Source of the DNA: Ephydatia muelleri
Lineage: Eukaryota > Porifera > Demospongiae > Spongillida > Spongillidae
DNA: 64,000 bases
Direction of reading: 5' to 3'
NCBI GenBank assembly: GCA_013339895.1
Contig: JABACO010000006.1
Location: 13,449,126 to 13,513,125 of the forward strand
Shown: in pieces, positions 22,909 to 37,072 of the stretch
Layout: every line of letters starts with the position of its first letter
Position numbering within the stretch: the first letter of the stretch is position 1
Translations under genes and position numbers: made by a program
Notes under the pieces: model-generated
What the model saw: only the letters and a program-made list of their open reading frames with translations
Databases searched by the model: none
Told to the model about the DNA's origin: nothing

Positions 22909-25099
22909 ATGGAGGCCGTCCTTCTCAATCCACGCTACCACCAAGCGCTCTCAATCCTAAAAGGTTTCAGAAATGGAGCTATGTGCGTGAAATCGCGATA
23001 TTTTTTGTGCAATTCTGTAGTGGCTTCAGTAGCTGTTAGGCTTTATAGCTTCAATAACACGTGTATCGAGGTTTCATTTCTTCTCGAGTAAAGAATTGAT
23101 AGGAACTGTTTCCTGCGCACAGGTATGGACTCAAAGTGAGGCTCCCTCACTCGCTGGTCACGACTCTTCTGTTCCATAATGGAAGGTACGTAAGAGACCA
23201 CGTGCACCAATGGCAGTGCTTGCGTCTTGCTTTAATCTCGTTAAGCTCTCCAAATGCCTATTTGTTTTCACAGCGTTTATAACTGATTAGTATATGTTTG
23301 CTATGATGTAATCCCTTTTCATTATCAAGTTGTCTCTGCAATGTGTATATCACAGTAACCACACCCTCTCCCATCTGCATACCCTCCACTCCTCACTCCA
23401 CCCACACCCTCCCACTCCTCCACCCCTCCATCCACACCCCTCCACCCACACCCTTCCAACCCTCCACCCACACCCTCCCACCTCCACCCACACCCTCCCA
23501 CCCCTCCACCCACACCCTCCCACCCCTCCACCCCACACCCTCCCACCCCTCCACCCCACACCCTCCCACCCCTCCACCCCACACCGTCCCACCCCTCCAC
23601 CCCACACCCTCCCACCCCTCCACCCACACCCTCCCACCCCTCCACCCCACACCCTGGTGCTCCATTATATCAACAGTATGAAGGACAAACTTGCCTTCAT
23701 TTTTCGTGCAACACTCCAACACTCCAAGAACCTGGCCTTCTTTGTTGCAATGTACCGTTCCCTGATGTGGTTGTGTAAGGTGGTGTGTGGGGCCACTAAG
23801 CCACACCACAGCTTCATCATGGCAGGTCTCACTGGATATGTAGTCTTTGGGGAGAACAATCCTGTGAACATGCAGGTGAGCAAAGGGTTAATGTGTCACA
23901 TTTTATAGCCTGATGTGGTAAGTATACTATAGACCTGGTGACATATTGTGTGCTGGGGTACAATGCAGTAGTACGAGGATACTGGGTGGGGTTAGCTTGC
24001 TCAGGTCATGACCCTGGGTGGGGTTAGCTTGCTCAGGTCATGACCCTGGGTGGGGTTAGCTTGCTCAGGTCATGACCCTGGGTGGGGTTAGCTTGCTCAG
24101 GTCATGACCCTGGGTGGGGTTAGCTTGCTCAGGTCATGACCCTGGGTGGGGTTAGCTTGCTCAGGTCATGACCCTGGGTGGGGTTAGCTTGCTCAGGTCA
24201 TGACCCTGGGTGGGGTTAGCTTGCTCAGGTCATGACCCTGGGTGGGGTTAGCTTGCTCAGGTCATGACCCTGGCAGGTTATATTAAATGAGGTCACGCTA
24301 ATCTTTCGCTCAAAACATGAAGCCATTGAAAAGCTTCTCTTCATCTTTTGGTAGCTTATAAAAACAGAAGGTGAATGTAGTATCAATGTAGATTGTTAAT
24401 TTGTCAGCAATGGGAGGCAGTTTAAGGCCTGACCATCAAATGTTTACCACCAAATGCTGTATAAACAACAACACAACAGATATGCTGCACGTGGCATGTC
24501 TGCAATGTGTGGGTGGGTGTGGTTAGTATTTACCTCCTACACATGATGTCATCGTTTGTGCACATGATGTCATCGTCACCAATGTCATTTGCTTTACCTG
24601 TTAGCTTAGGATGTGTGCTTGCAAGTTAAAAGGCTTTGTGAAATAGATTTGTATTCCCAGTGTTGTATTTGATAGAATTGATCCCGTCCCCAGGCCATTG
24701 TGTGTGTAGTGAGCCCTCCTCCCCAGGCCACTGTGTGAGTAGCCATTTTTACTGAGTCTCATCCCCAGGCCATTGTGTGAGTAGTGATCCTCTCTCCCTC
24801 AGGCCATTGTTTGTTTAAATAAAGCCCACCCTCTGCAGGTCAATCTTTATCTGCTGTCGCGCATCACAGCTGGCTTTGCAAGAGTGCTGGTGAAGAAGAG
24901 ATATATACCAGAGCCTCAGTTTAAAGTGTTCCCCTGGTTTGCAGCCTTTGTGTGGGCCATGGTGCTGTGTCTGTTTGAGTACCATCCTGAAACCCTCCAG
25001 TCATCCCTACAGAACTCCATGAACTATCTCTATAGAGACAGCACCATCTGGAGCAATCTGTGGGATTTTTTTGTCTACAATAGTTCAAACCTTTGGTGA
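22909..25099 (+). CDS. PXMP4: Peroxisomal membrane protein 4 (PXMP4, 24 kDa)
   Basis: Four exons: 22909-22982, 23123-23185, 23677-23875 and 24839-25099, phases 2, 2, 0, all GT-AG, total 597 nt for 198 aa (vertebrate PXMP4 is about 212 aa). Recognisable family stretches: RYHQALSILKGFRNGA at the start, LTGYVVFGENNPVNMQV in the middle, KKRYIPEPQFKVFP and LFEYHPETLQSSLQNSMNYL near the end, finishing DFFVYNSS. PXMP4 is a Tim17/22/23-related multi-pass protein of the peroxisomal membrane with no settled transport substrate. Introns 2 and 3 hold minisatellites. No frame breaks; the ATG sits in good family alignment. Likely functional. Confidence 0.93.
23388..23655. repeat. Minisatellite in PXMP4 intron 2
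   Basis: Imperfect 14-18-bp units of the type cacaccctcccacccctccac, ending 22 bp before the exon 3 acceptor. The pyrimidine-rich strand may double as the acceptor's polypyrimidine tract. Confidence 0.9.
23984..24271. repeat. 32-bp minisatellite, nine identical copies, PXMP4 intron 3
   Basis: Unit starts gggtggggttagcttgctca and is repeated at exact 32-bp spacing from 23984 to 24271 with essentially no divergence, implying recent expansion. Confidence 0.97.
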
Positions 25100-25636
25100 T
25101 AACTATTATATTTATTATTTTGTATCTGTAAACAAATACGCAAGCACATAAACATGCAACCAAACAAATAGTTGTACATCCAACAACTAGGCACGTAGCC
25201 TTGCCAGCAGGTCCCTGGCATTAGAACGCACTAATGTGCTTTTGGGTTGATCATGGAGGCTGGTGACCACACTAGCTGTTTTCTGATGTTGGAATAGCCT
25301 GATGCAATGCCAGACCAGACCAGTTAGTCAGTCTTGTGCCTCCACCCCAAGCTCCATGCTGGAAGAACACCCTTCCACAAAGCTCAGTATGCGTATTTAT
25401 TGAAATAACTTGTCAGACTAATGAGTTTGACGGCGTGACATTACTAAGTGAGCGTTTCCACACAGAGGCACTACAAATGACGGCTTCCGCCAAGAGAAAA
25501 TAGAAGGCATGTATGTGCATGATGATGATTTGTTCCCCGAACTACTGACACACTGCAAGCACAATCATCAAAATATAAAGTGTCGGTCATATCTACGGGT
25601 GGGGTTGAGGGGGAGGGGGAGGGGGAGACAAAAGCT

Positions 25637-25765
25637 GGCAATACATAGTGTGATGAGCACATGATTAGACAATACATAGTGTGATGAGCACATGATTAGA
25701 CAATACATAGTGTGATGAGCGCATGATTAGACAATACATAGTGTGATTAGCGCATGATCGGGCAT
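25637..25765. repeat. 31-bp tandem repeat, four copies
   Basis: Unit contains caatacatagtgtgatgagc, just 3' of the Rac gene stop codon. It would lie in the Rac 3' UTR or its immediate downstream flank. Confidence 0.9.
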
Positions 25766-25783
25766 TGGACACTACTTTGATAA

Positions 25784-27503
25784 TCATAATACTATACACC
25801 TATGTCTCTTCTTCATCTGTGCTCTCCTGTCTTTGAATTGCAAGGCCGCTCTGACAGCCTCCATGAATACAGAGGTGACACTCGGCTGGAGGTTGGCTGT
25901 ACACTCAATGTACTTCACTGCTCCTGTGGTCTTCTGCAACTGAAGGCCTTGTGGAAAAGTGACTGGCGCCATGTTTAGATCCTTTAGCCTCTCAATTATC
26001 TCAGGCCTATCTCTGAGATCAGACTTGGTTCCTACCAGGATGATGGGCGTGTCAGGGCGATGATGATGGATCTCTGGGTACCACTGGAATGAAGAGTGGG
26101 CAACTCAAGCACTGTGATGTACCAAGAGAACTCACTTTTGCTGAAACGTTTTCGAATGATGCTGGACTAACTAGTGAGAAGCACATGAGAAACACATCCT
26201 AGCACAGGTATAGAGGAGAGAGGGAGGGAGGGAAGAGGAGAGATGGGGAGGGAGAGGAGGGAGGGAAGGAGAGAGGGAGGAAGTGACAGGGAAAGAGAGA
26301 GGGGAGGAGTGAGGGATAGAGAAAGGCATTAAGATATGGCTATAGATAAAAGTAACTAGTAGAAACTTGAGCTTACTGTGTCTGGATAGCACAAGGGACG
26401 AAGTCTGTTGTAGTCATCTTGGCCTGCAAACATGACACGTGGTGAAGAATAAACCTATGAATTATCCAATCCTGGCACTGACCTGCAGTATCCCATAATC
26501 CCAGTGTCACCACTTTATCATCAACTATTATGTTTGCTGAATAGTTATCTGACCTGTAAGAAAATGGCATACAATGCTGAGATGGGGAGGTATGGAGGAG
26601 AGAGCAAAGACACTGCCTAACATCTTTGCAGTGGTTCATGGCTTCCCTGTACCCCACACTCCTCCCTCCTCCTACACCATTGGGACGCTCCTCCCACTCC
26701 CACAGGAAGCTCCTCCCACCCTATTCAAACAGCTCAGATTGGTTTCAGGTAATTAGGAAGGAAACGACAGAGATCACATACTACACTGTTCACTCCACGT
26801 GCTTCTGTAACACTTCATTCGATACCGAATATTATAAAGGGTGCAACCTTCGCGCGCGATGGAAAGATTTCAGCAATACTGTCAATTGCAATCTCGGCAC
26901 AATACCGTCAAAAAAAAATCTATATCTACAGATTGAAGCTCAACATTTATATGGTTTGGGCTAACGGACATGCCGTATATTGCCGCTCTCTCCCTCGTAT
27001 ATTTGCAATTGCATCATGTTATAAATAGTACAAAGGTGGTTTTAAATAAGCCATATCCTTCATTCCTGTTTGATCAAATTATCAACATGCCTGGTAGTGT
27101 AAACAGCAACACCGCATGCATGTCAATGGAAGCCGTCTATTCGCACCCATATTCCCCAATGTATAACTTTTGAAACATGAATTCCATCTCGGGCATACGC
27201 CATGCAGTAGAGCGCGTTGCCGCAGTGCGAACAACAGTACATGTCCATGCATGTGTTTATAGTATAATTTCTGGCATAAAAAGCAAGGGCGCTTGCTTCT
27301 GCTCGGCGATGACTTACACAGTTGGAAGGTAGTCTCCGGGCACTGATCGAGTCGTGAAGCTTATCAACAGGCAGGTTTTTCCGACGTCACTTGATAGGAA
27401 AACAGAATACAAGTGACCGCCTCGCCGTCTCAAGACCCTATGACTAATCTGAAGGTTTGATCAACACTTACCCATCTCCGACGACAACACACTTAATATG
27501 CAT
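25784..27503 (-). CDS. RAC: Rac-type Rho family small GTPase
   Basis: Six minus-strand exons: 27503-27472, 27389-27318, 26553-26483, 26423-26377, 26198-26136, 26083-25784. All have GT-AG borders and matching phases; total 585 nt, 194 aa, close to the usual 192. G1 is GDGDVGKT (Rac normally has Ala where this has the second Asp), switch I is around PTVSDNYSA, switch II WDTAGQDDYNRLRPL, then FSLVSPASFENV, WYPEIHHHRPDTPIILVGTKSDLRD (read in two parts) and ECTA at G5. The C-terminus is basic and ends CIVL, a geranylgeranylation CAAX box. Expected role: GTP-switch control of actin at the plasma membrane. The Phe normally following PTV in switch I is Ser here, and Gly12/Ala13 context differs, so effector or nucleotide handling may be altered. 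Confidence 0.9.
26206..26310. repeat. GA-rich purine tract in a Rac intron
   Basis: About 100 bases of almost pure purine (gagagggagggaggga type). On the minus strand it is a long polypyrimidine stretch upstream of the exon 26198-26136 acceptor. Confidence 0.85.
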
Positions 27504-28040
27504 CGCTGCTATCGGTACTTGATAACACCGTCGTCACTTTGTTAGCACGTGCCCATTCCTTATGAATGCGGGAAACCCCAGCAACTCGTGTGCACATGCG
27601 CCCCTGAATTCTGTTATTTCGTATTTATGCGGCAATTATGAACAAACAATTGAAATTGATAAATCCAATAAGTAACCGATAAACGTACTGTTCGTACCGT
27701 TACCATATGGCAATTCGATCCCTCTCCTACCCCCCCCCCCCCCCCCCCCCCCCCCGTAGTTCCATTCCACTTTTTAGCAGCTCTATTAGATACGCATAAA
27801 GTGAGGGTCAGGCCGTAGAATCTAACTTCAACAAATGAGTTGCGCGACCACTTGGACGTGCAAATCTCGTGTCAGTACGAATGCAATCGGTGCATCAGCG
27901 AAGTCTAGTATGACATCATTGTGAAAGCTGACCGTTGTGACCACCACAACTGTAGGCATGACCACGGCTGTCGAAGGTGCACCATGCACCCTGGCCTTGA
28001 CTGGTCGGCCACGCCCCCTCCTTGTTATAACTACTTCCAA
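27504..28040. other. Spacer upstream of Rac
   Basis: Contains a C homopolymer at about 27729-27756 and otherwise unassigned sequence. The Rac promoter should lie in 27504-27700; no specific element is identifiable. Confidence 0.4.
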
Positions 28041-28043
28041 AAG

Positions 28044-28325
28044 TTAGCAATCATGTTAGTACATGTTAGTACGTGCTCAATCATGTTAGTACATGTTAGT
28101 ACATGTTAATGCATGTTAGCAATCATGTTAGTACATGCTCAATCATGTTAGTGCATGTTAGTACATGTTAGCAATCATGTTAGTACATGCTCAATCATGT
28201 TAGTGCATGTTAGTACATGTTAGTGCATGTTAGCAATCATGTTAGTACATGCTCAATCATGTTAGTACATGTTAGTGCATGTTAGTGCATGTTAGCAATC
28301 ATGTTAGTGCATGTTAGTACAGTAA
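28044..28325. repeat. Composite minisatellite
   Basis: Interspersed 10-bp units atgttagtac, atgttagtgc and a longer caatcatgttagtac unit. Copy 2 of the large duplication (61162) begins inside this array, immediately after the N gap. Confidence 0.9.
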
Positions 28326-28659
28326 TGTATATCTGGGCCTATAGTATAATACAAGACGTAAAACTTGAGCCACGCCCACGCTATGGCATAGGTGTGGCAA
28401 TTGATGATATGCTCGGCCCCGCCCCCCCCGCCCCGCCCCCCCCTTTCTCGTTCCGCATTTTGGATCCGCGCCACGGTAAGAGAATACCTCGAGTCATTCG
28501 ATTGAGAGCTCAAATTGATTGTACACCATCAATGATCGCTACATGTATATGACTTCCCGTTGGCGTCACAATTTCTTCCATCAGCAAAATCAATTCAATT
28601 GTAGACCACATGATCACAGCTAATATCTATCATGGGATCAACAAGTTATATCACACTGG

Positions 28660-28770
28660 GGACGAGACAAGCAATCAACCTCCAGCCCGATGACCTCCAC
28701 GATGTCATAGCCACGTCGTTCAACAATACGTTCTATAGGACGTGTCGTTCTCGATTACTTACAGCAAGCA
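28660..28770 (-). other. Possible further exon downstream of the cysteine-rich gene
   Basis: Minus strand reads RPIERIVERRGYDIVEVIGL and ends DCLSRPQCDITC-stop near 28642. Composition looks protein-like and cysteine-bearing, but no good acceptor precedes it. It is conserved in copy 2 because the whole block is duplicated, which adds no independent support. Confidence 0.2.
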
Positions 28771-29127
28771 ATACTTGATTAAAGATAATCAATCCGTGTC
28801 AACGGTATTCTAGCTTGTGTGAGTACAGTTCAGAACAAATCACACAATGCATGGAAACCTAGCTCATACCAGCATACATTGCTAGCATACGTACGTACAC
28901 TGACAATGCGCGGCCCAATGAGACAACGCGGCTCCGTTATATTCTTCCGTACCTCTCAGTATACCTAGCAGCGTAGGTAGCCTGCTGCTTGAGCTAGACA
29001 AAGAACATTGCAATATCATTTAGCAAAAATGACGTCACCTTACTTTAATGCTAGTGGCTTTTGCAGCTGTTGAGAATCATTTTTGCTTGAGACGTCATCA
29101 TTAATCAATGACTTCATTTTAACTCAC

Positions 29128-29718
29128 ATTTATGAAGCAAACCGGAAGGTCCGTTGGGGCAAAATGAACAGCAAGATTTGGGCTGTGTCAGGCTGCATAA
29201 TACGTCGCAATAGCAATTGGCTGTGCGTGTGTGGTACCATCAAGATTCTGACGTAATCACGTGATGCTGCATGGTTGGCTCACCTTTGGAACAAAAGAAA
29301 CAGCAGTTATGTCTCGAAACGCAATTTGTAGCGCAAGAACATCGCGCAATACCTGAAGGAGAAAGGCAAAGGGGAGGCAAAGTCTCAATTCATATTCGGG
29401 TTTCATACGTACAATTAGTGCAGCAAGGCAACGACCCTGTCGAATTGCATTTGAGGTCACAAGAACACAGTGCTGTTGGAAGAGTAAAGGCAAATAAATA
29501 CCGCACTTCAATTACCCTTGTAATCTCTCCCCGGCCACTCCCTTCAACCATGGCTGTTTCCATTTCTCATGATCAGTCATGCAACACGCGTCCTTCTCAC
29601 CTTCCTGGCAGCCAAGGCAGCAATCGCGGTTGAGCGCGCATTGCCAGTCACAGAAACAAGATTGACTATTAGCAGTAGCGATCAAAGTGAGTAGAGAAAT
29701 CAAAGTGATTTGAACCAT
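29128..29718 (-). CDS. Secreted cysteine-rich protein with four CxC-CC-C repeats (copy 1)
   Basis: Minus-strand exons 29718-29601, 29472-29413, 29352-29284 and 29220-29128. All are GT-AG with phase 1 junctions. Exon 1 encodes a signal peptide (MVQITLISLLTLIATANS) and the first motif CFCDWQCALNRDCCLGC. Exons 2-4 each carry one more: CSCDLKCNSTGSLPCCTNC, CSCATNCVSRHNCCFFC, CYCDVLCSLTQPKSCCSFC. The pattern C-x-C-x3-C-x4to6-CC-x2-C resembles the C-terminal half of somatomedin-B but lacks its leading C-x-x-R-C. The one-motif-per-exon, phase 1-1 layout is like EGF modules. The C-terminus after 29128 is unresolved; a terminal frame ending about 29030 is possible. Function unknown; presumably extracellular. 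Confidence 0.65.
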
Positions 29719-30584
29719 TTTTTTTTTTTGTCTTTCTGTGCAGTACTGAGCTACAGTACTTCAGCTAGGAATTCGAACATATAGCCCTGAAGAAAGGATG
29801 TGGCTGCAATGAACGCACTAAAGGGCTTCATTCGTAATGATGTGTTGCCCATGAGCACAAGTGGCTATACAGATAATTATATGTACCTGTAGCGCTAGCG
29901 AGCTGGAAGTGTAAACCGACAGACGTGAGCTATACCATGCATCATGTTAAATAATCAAAACGCATTATAAATTGTTATTGTATTATTCAGGCAGGTGCAA
30001 TACCTTTTACCGCTTAGCAACAACCACCGACCTTTAAAACTTCAGCCTAGTGCTGTGGTTATTTCAATGCATGCAAGAACTATCTTTTGCATGCATATAT
30101 CTCGCTTCATATATGAAGATGGTATGGCTCGAGCAACACATAGTGTCGTTAATATGTTCGTGGTATCGTCTACCTTGCAAGTGTGCGGTGACAAATTACT
30201 GTGAGCTTCTTGCTGACTTGCCCACGTAATGAACATACAGTTGTAACCGCAGTTACTGTAACCGCTTTAAATCCGTCATCTATTTCATTAGTACACATCA
30301 AACTTCGATTCGAAAGTTCGTCGAATTTTAGGTGTAGCGTGACTTTCACAATAATAATAGTTAACCCTTTTGTACCTTTGCTGCACTTTGTACCTTTGTA
30401 TAGAAAACTTTGCTGACCGGCATGCTTACATGTACTGCATGCAGAGTTAACAGGTGTGCGAGTACATCCAGCTCAACATCATCGAATACTTCATGGTGGA
30501 CCCCGGCAGCTAAGAAGCCTCAAAATGGTGGCAGAACCTCAAGATCACGAGATCACTAAACATAGGAGTAATACGCACGCAGCA

Positions 30585-30763
30585 GTGGCCAGATCCAGGG
30601 GGGGAGGGGGGGGGGGGGGGGGGGCGCGGCTGGGGTAAGAAATTAAATATTCATAGCTTCAAGGGGTGGTCGCGCTGATGATAAAGTAATGAGCTACCAC
30701 AAACATTAACTTGCCGCCCCAGACCCCTCCCCTTTTACATACACGCATAAATATTACCCCCTT

Positions 30764-30802
<39 letters not shown>

Positions 30803-30835
30803 GCAAAAAAAATTCTGGATCCACCCCCTGCAAGT
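30585..30835. mobile_element. Inverted-repeat element with G/C runs
   Basis: Left end gcagtggccagatccagggg, right end ttctggatccaccccctgca; GGATCCA-type ends are inverted. G run at about 30599-30624 and C run at about 30768-30800. Resembles elements at 14.4 and 52.4 kb. No coding capacity. Confidence 0.6.
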
Positions 30836-31019
30836 GTGAGTTAAAACTAAACAAGACAGGCGCCACATCGCATTTGATTAGCCATTCTAGGATGGCACGT
30901 GCTTACTTAGGATGGTACGTGCTTACTTAGATATTCCTGGAAGGTGGTCGGCAGCTCATTACAGACTTCAGATGCTCATGCTAGCGTGTTCGATTATTCA
31001 GTTTAAAAGCGTGCGGGAA

Positions 31020-31694
31020 TTCGAATCGAACTTGACCCTAGGTTCGTATTCGTGCTTTTAAAAATTCGAGATTCGTCGAGTCGAATCAAATAACAGTCGA
31101 TTCGTGCGGAGCACTGCTACCCTGCGCGGGTAGCCTAGACAGGAATTGAGCCGCCCTCTCTCGCATGCATGTGTGAATGCCACAGGCGTATGGGTAGCTA
31201 TCTGTACACGATCCTTTTTTTCCTCAACCAATTGAAAGCACTTACATGTAATTTCAGTTCCGTTATATGCACGAATACCAAACAGTGATTAATGAATGAC
31301 CTTATAGGTGCCTGAGGTCATTAATAGCCCCGCGGTTATTTTACACAGACTACCCTTCGCTTCTGTTATTCCACTGCAACAATTTTCGGATTCAAATGTT
31401 CTTCATTTTGGAGGGGATATTGATTTTCATCATGGGTACTGGAGTAAGGTATATTTTTTAATTTGTACAGAATCTGCATGCATACATCATGCCGGTTGCG
31501 CGAATTGCACCCCCTGGTAAAAAAAAAAGCATTACGATTTTGTTACTAGCGTAACAAATGACGTTCCATGCTGAAGTATGCGTATCGTTACGATGAAGGT
31601 AGACTTCAAAGCATTATGGAAGTCTCGCTTCCTGTACTAGAAATTATCTCAAGTATTAGAACTTAACCGCAAAGTATCACTGGAATCGATCGTG
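31020..31694. other. Spacer upstream of the Dlg-like gene
   Basis: Contains TCGA-rich palindromic sequence near 31018-31105 (ttcgaatcgaa, attcgagattcgtcgagtcg). The Dlg-like promoter presumably lies within 31200-31694; nothing specific is seen. Confidence 0.4.
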
Positions 31695-34846
<3,152 letters not shown>

Positions 34847-34984
34847 GCTGATGATGTAATTACATTATATGTGATAGTACTAATGAACACAAGCTTTGTG
34901 TGTGTGTGTGTGGTGTGATTTTGATGGCTGTCTCATTGATGGTGTGCAAAGGGCAATGGTCCTTACTTCACACATGATTCTCAT

Positions 34985-35095
34985 CATAAGACATTACATC
35001 ACCACATAGACATCATGACATCACCACATAGGCCAGAACATTACATCACCACATAGGCCAGGACATCATTACATCACCACATAGGCCAGGACATC
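34985..35095. repeat. Short tandem repeat downstream of the Dlg-like gene
   Basis: Imperfect copies of acatcaccacataggccagg at 34995-35090. Confidence 0.8.
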
Positions 35096-35557
35096 TTCTT
35101 GCCATTTTGCACCTGCACAGTTACACATACACACATGCACACGTACACACACATACACACACACACACCTCCATGCAGTTCATATCACGAATCATAGTTA
35201 GGTGATGCTTATGCACACATGCTCCCTAATCAGTATGAGAGAGCAGTGTGGGCTGAGATGAGACCATCCGCATGTATCTGAATGAAAAGAGGTGATGTGT
35301 CTACCATTCCAAACACACCACTGTGTCTAATGCAACAGTCCAGTTGGTAGTTCCTTATAGGTTGATACTGGATCAACCATAAGTCCTTAACACAACTGGA
35401 CGTGTTGTCTGAGACTGGCTCTAACATGCAAGGTGGGAAGGGTCAAAGAAACGTTTAAATGGCAGTGCCTAGTCACCCACGTCGTCAGAGAAAATAATTG
35501 TATTGCCGTATATTCAAATTACTCGAATTGCTAGTTCATGTAAATTAGTTTGTAAAT

Positions 35558-35983
35558 ATGTCGCCGCGACGTGCTGTAAGTTTGAAAACCGACGCATTCC
35601 CTTCTCAACGATTTAACGTTTGCGCACAACGCAGCTCAAAGCGGCTACTGTGCGTGATGCACTAATGAAACACTACCTAGCTGGACGTAACACACAGCTA
35701 TGCTGTTCCCGCTGCCATGAACACTTTGTCATCATGTGGCAGGTGCGCGTTCTATTTATTGCCATCTTGCTCTCTGTCAGTTTCCTTTCGCCTCCAAATC
35801 AAGGGAACACGGTCGCCACGCCTCTCTCGGCGTACTCCACGTGATCAAGTGGAGCGGCGATGCTACTCCCAGGGTACGAGATACCTGCGCCATCTGGAGC
35901 GTCACCATGGTAATTGCACGCCGCTGGGTGTTTCCAACACCAGAGGGAATAATGGCAGCTTTGCTCAGAAGTTAAATTTTTAG
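35558..35983 (+). CDS. Possible unknown gene, first three exons
   Basis: Candidate exons 35558-35575 (MSPRRA, GTAAGT donor), 35635-35742 (phase 0 both ends, with CCSRCHEHF) and a third from either 35804 or 35781 to a stop. From 35804 the frame is RRCYSQGTRYLRHLERHHGNC, with a Cys/His arrangement faintly like a zinc finger; the alternative acceptor after ctctgtcag gives a different 60-residue frame. Phases of exons 1 and 2 agree. No family is recognised, and the choice of third exon is open. Confidence 0.3.
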
Positions 35984-36589
35984 ACGCGTGTTGCTTTAGT
36001 TCAGTTGTTTTGTTTAGTCTAAGGTCCATTGCATGCTGGCGATGTGTATCTTAATTTGCCTTTACAAAATGTATTAACAACCAAAATATTCTTACTTGAA
36101 TATATGAAGAAAATATTATGCTGCCGTTGGCACGAATTATTAATTAATGAAAAATCAGGGTGTACCTATTTGTGTGCTGTTATGAGTCTTTTAGAATATT
36201 TTGATTGTTTATATCAATTTGAAAATTATTCGTTGTAATGCATATCAAAGCTTTGTGAACATGTGCTTGTCAATTGCAAAGCGATACCTATTTGTAGTCA
36301 TCCACTAGTGTACACAGGTCAACAGTCTGGAGACATTTCTAAGCAAGCAGATGTGTAGGTCTGATGACAGTGCAAAACTGGACTACAATCAATTGTTTGT
36401 ACATGTATAGAATATCAAAATCAAGACCACAAGCAGATATAGATTTTATCCTGAATGTGTATAGAACAGCTAATGGGCTGTGTAAGCACATCACTAGTCA
36501 AGATGGCAGATGGTGTTGATTGATCAGATCAGAGAGGTCACTGGACATAGTGTAGGTGGGTACAGAGACTAAACCATTATCAAACACTC

Positions 36590-36770
36590 AAGGTCATTGA
36601 AAAGTTTTAGTTTTTGAGAAGGTTATTAATCTTGAGAAGGGTTATTAAATAAAAGGTTAATAATCTTGAGATGGGTTACTAAACTTGAGAAGGGTTATTA
36701 AAACTGGCAAGTGTTATTAATCTTATTGAACTTGAGAAAGTGTTATTAAACTTGAGAATCACCAACTTCA
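36590..36770. repeat. Irregular repeat (cttgagaa/ttattaa)
   Basis: Seven or so diverged copies of cttgagaagggttattaaa. Confidence 0.75.
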
Positions 36771-36847
36771 AATGAGTATTCATGCCTTTGTAATTGACGC
36801 ATGCATCAAGATGGAGGAGCTATTCATTTGCCACTCTTATCCTGTGG

Positions 36848-36988
36848 TAAAGTGCTTTGCATCTGGACATCCATCCACACACATGTGCTTGCATCTGGAC
36901 ATCCTTCCACACACATGTGCTTTGCATCTGGACATCCTTCCACACACATGTGCTTTGCATCTGGACATCCTTCCACACACATGTGCTT
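36848..36988. repeat. 33-bp tandem repeat, four copies
   Basis: Unit contains catctggacatccttccaca followed by cacatgtgctttg; ends just before a pyrimidine tract and AG. Confidence 0.92.
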
Positions 36989-37072
36989 GCCTTCTTTTAA
37001 TGCAGGGATCACCAGTCCAACTGTAGCGCACGCTCCTGTGGCCATGGCTGGTAAGTAGAGTGTGTGTCACAG

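Larger units (their letters stand above)
28314..31177. repeat. Large duplicated block, copy 1
   Basis: From ttagtacagtaatgtatatc onward this block matches 61162-64000 base for base for long stretches in the same orientation. The offset changes only from 32,848 to 32,823 over 2.85 kb, mostly at homopolymer runs and small indels. It contains the cysteine-rich gene and a G/C-run element. See the matching entry at 61162. Confidence 0.95.

Noticed and set aside
23330..23675. Proline/histidine frames upstream of PXMP4 exon 3
   Set aside because: They read the intron 2 minisatellite; the real exon begins at 23677 after CAACAG.
23984..24271. CRISPR-like array
   Set aside because: Units are contiguous with no unique spacers, and the locus is a eukaryotic intron. 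The same applies to the arrays at 32965 and 38545.
29271..29633. 120-aa plus-strand frame in the duplicated block
   Set aside because: It is the antisense shadow of the cysteine-rich gene's exons and introns; conservation in copy 2 only reflects block duplication.
30456..30638. Plus-strand frame MRVHPAQHHR... entering a G run (also at 63298)
   Set aside because: It runs into the G homopolymer of an inverted-repeat element and has no splice or domain support.
37006..37050. Exon with phase matching the 37073 acceptor (DHQSNCSARSCGHG)
   Set aside because: The implied intron would be only 22 bp (37051-37072), too short to splice, despite good GT/AG and phase agreement.
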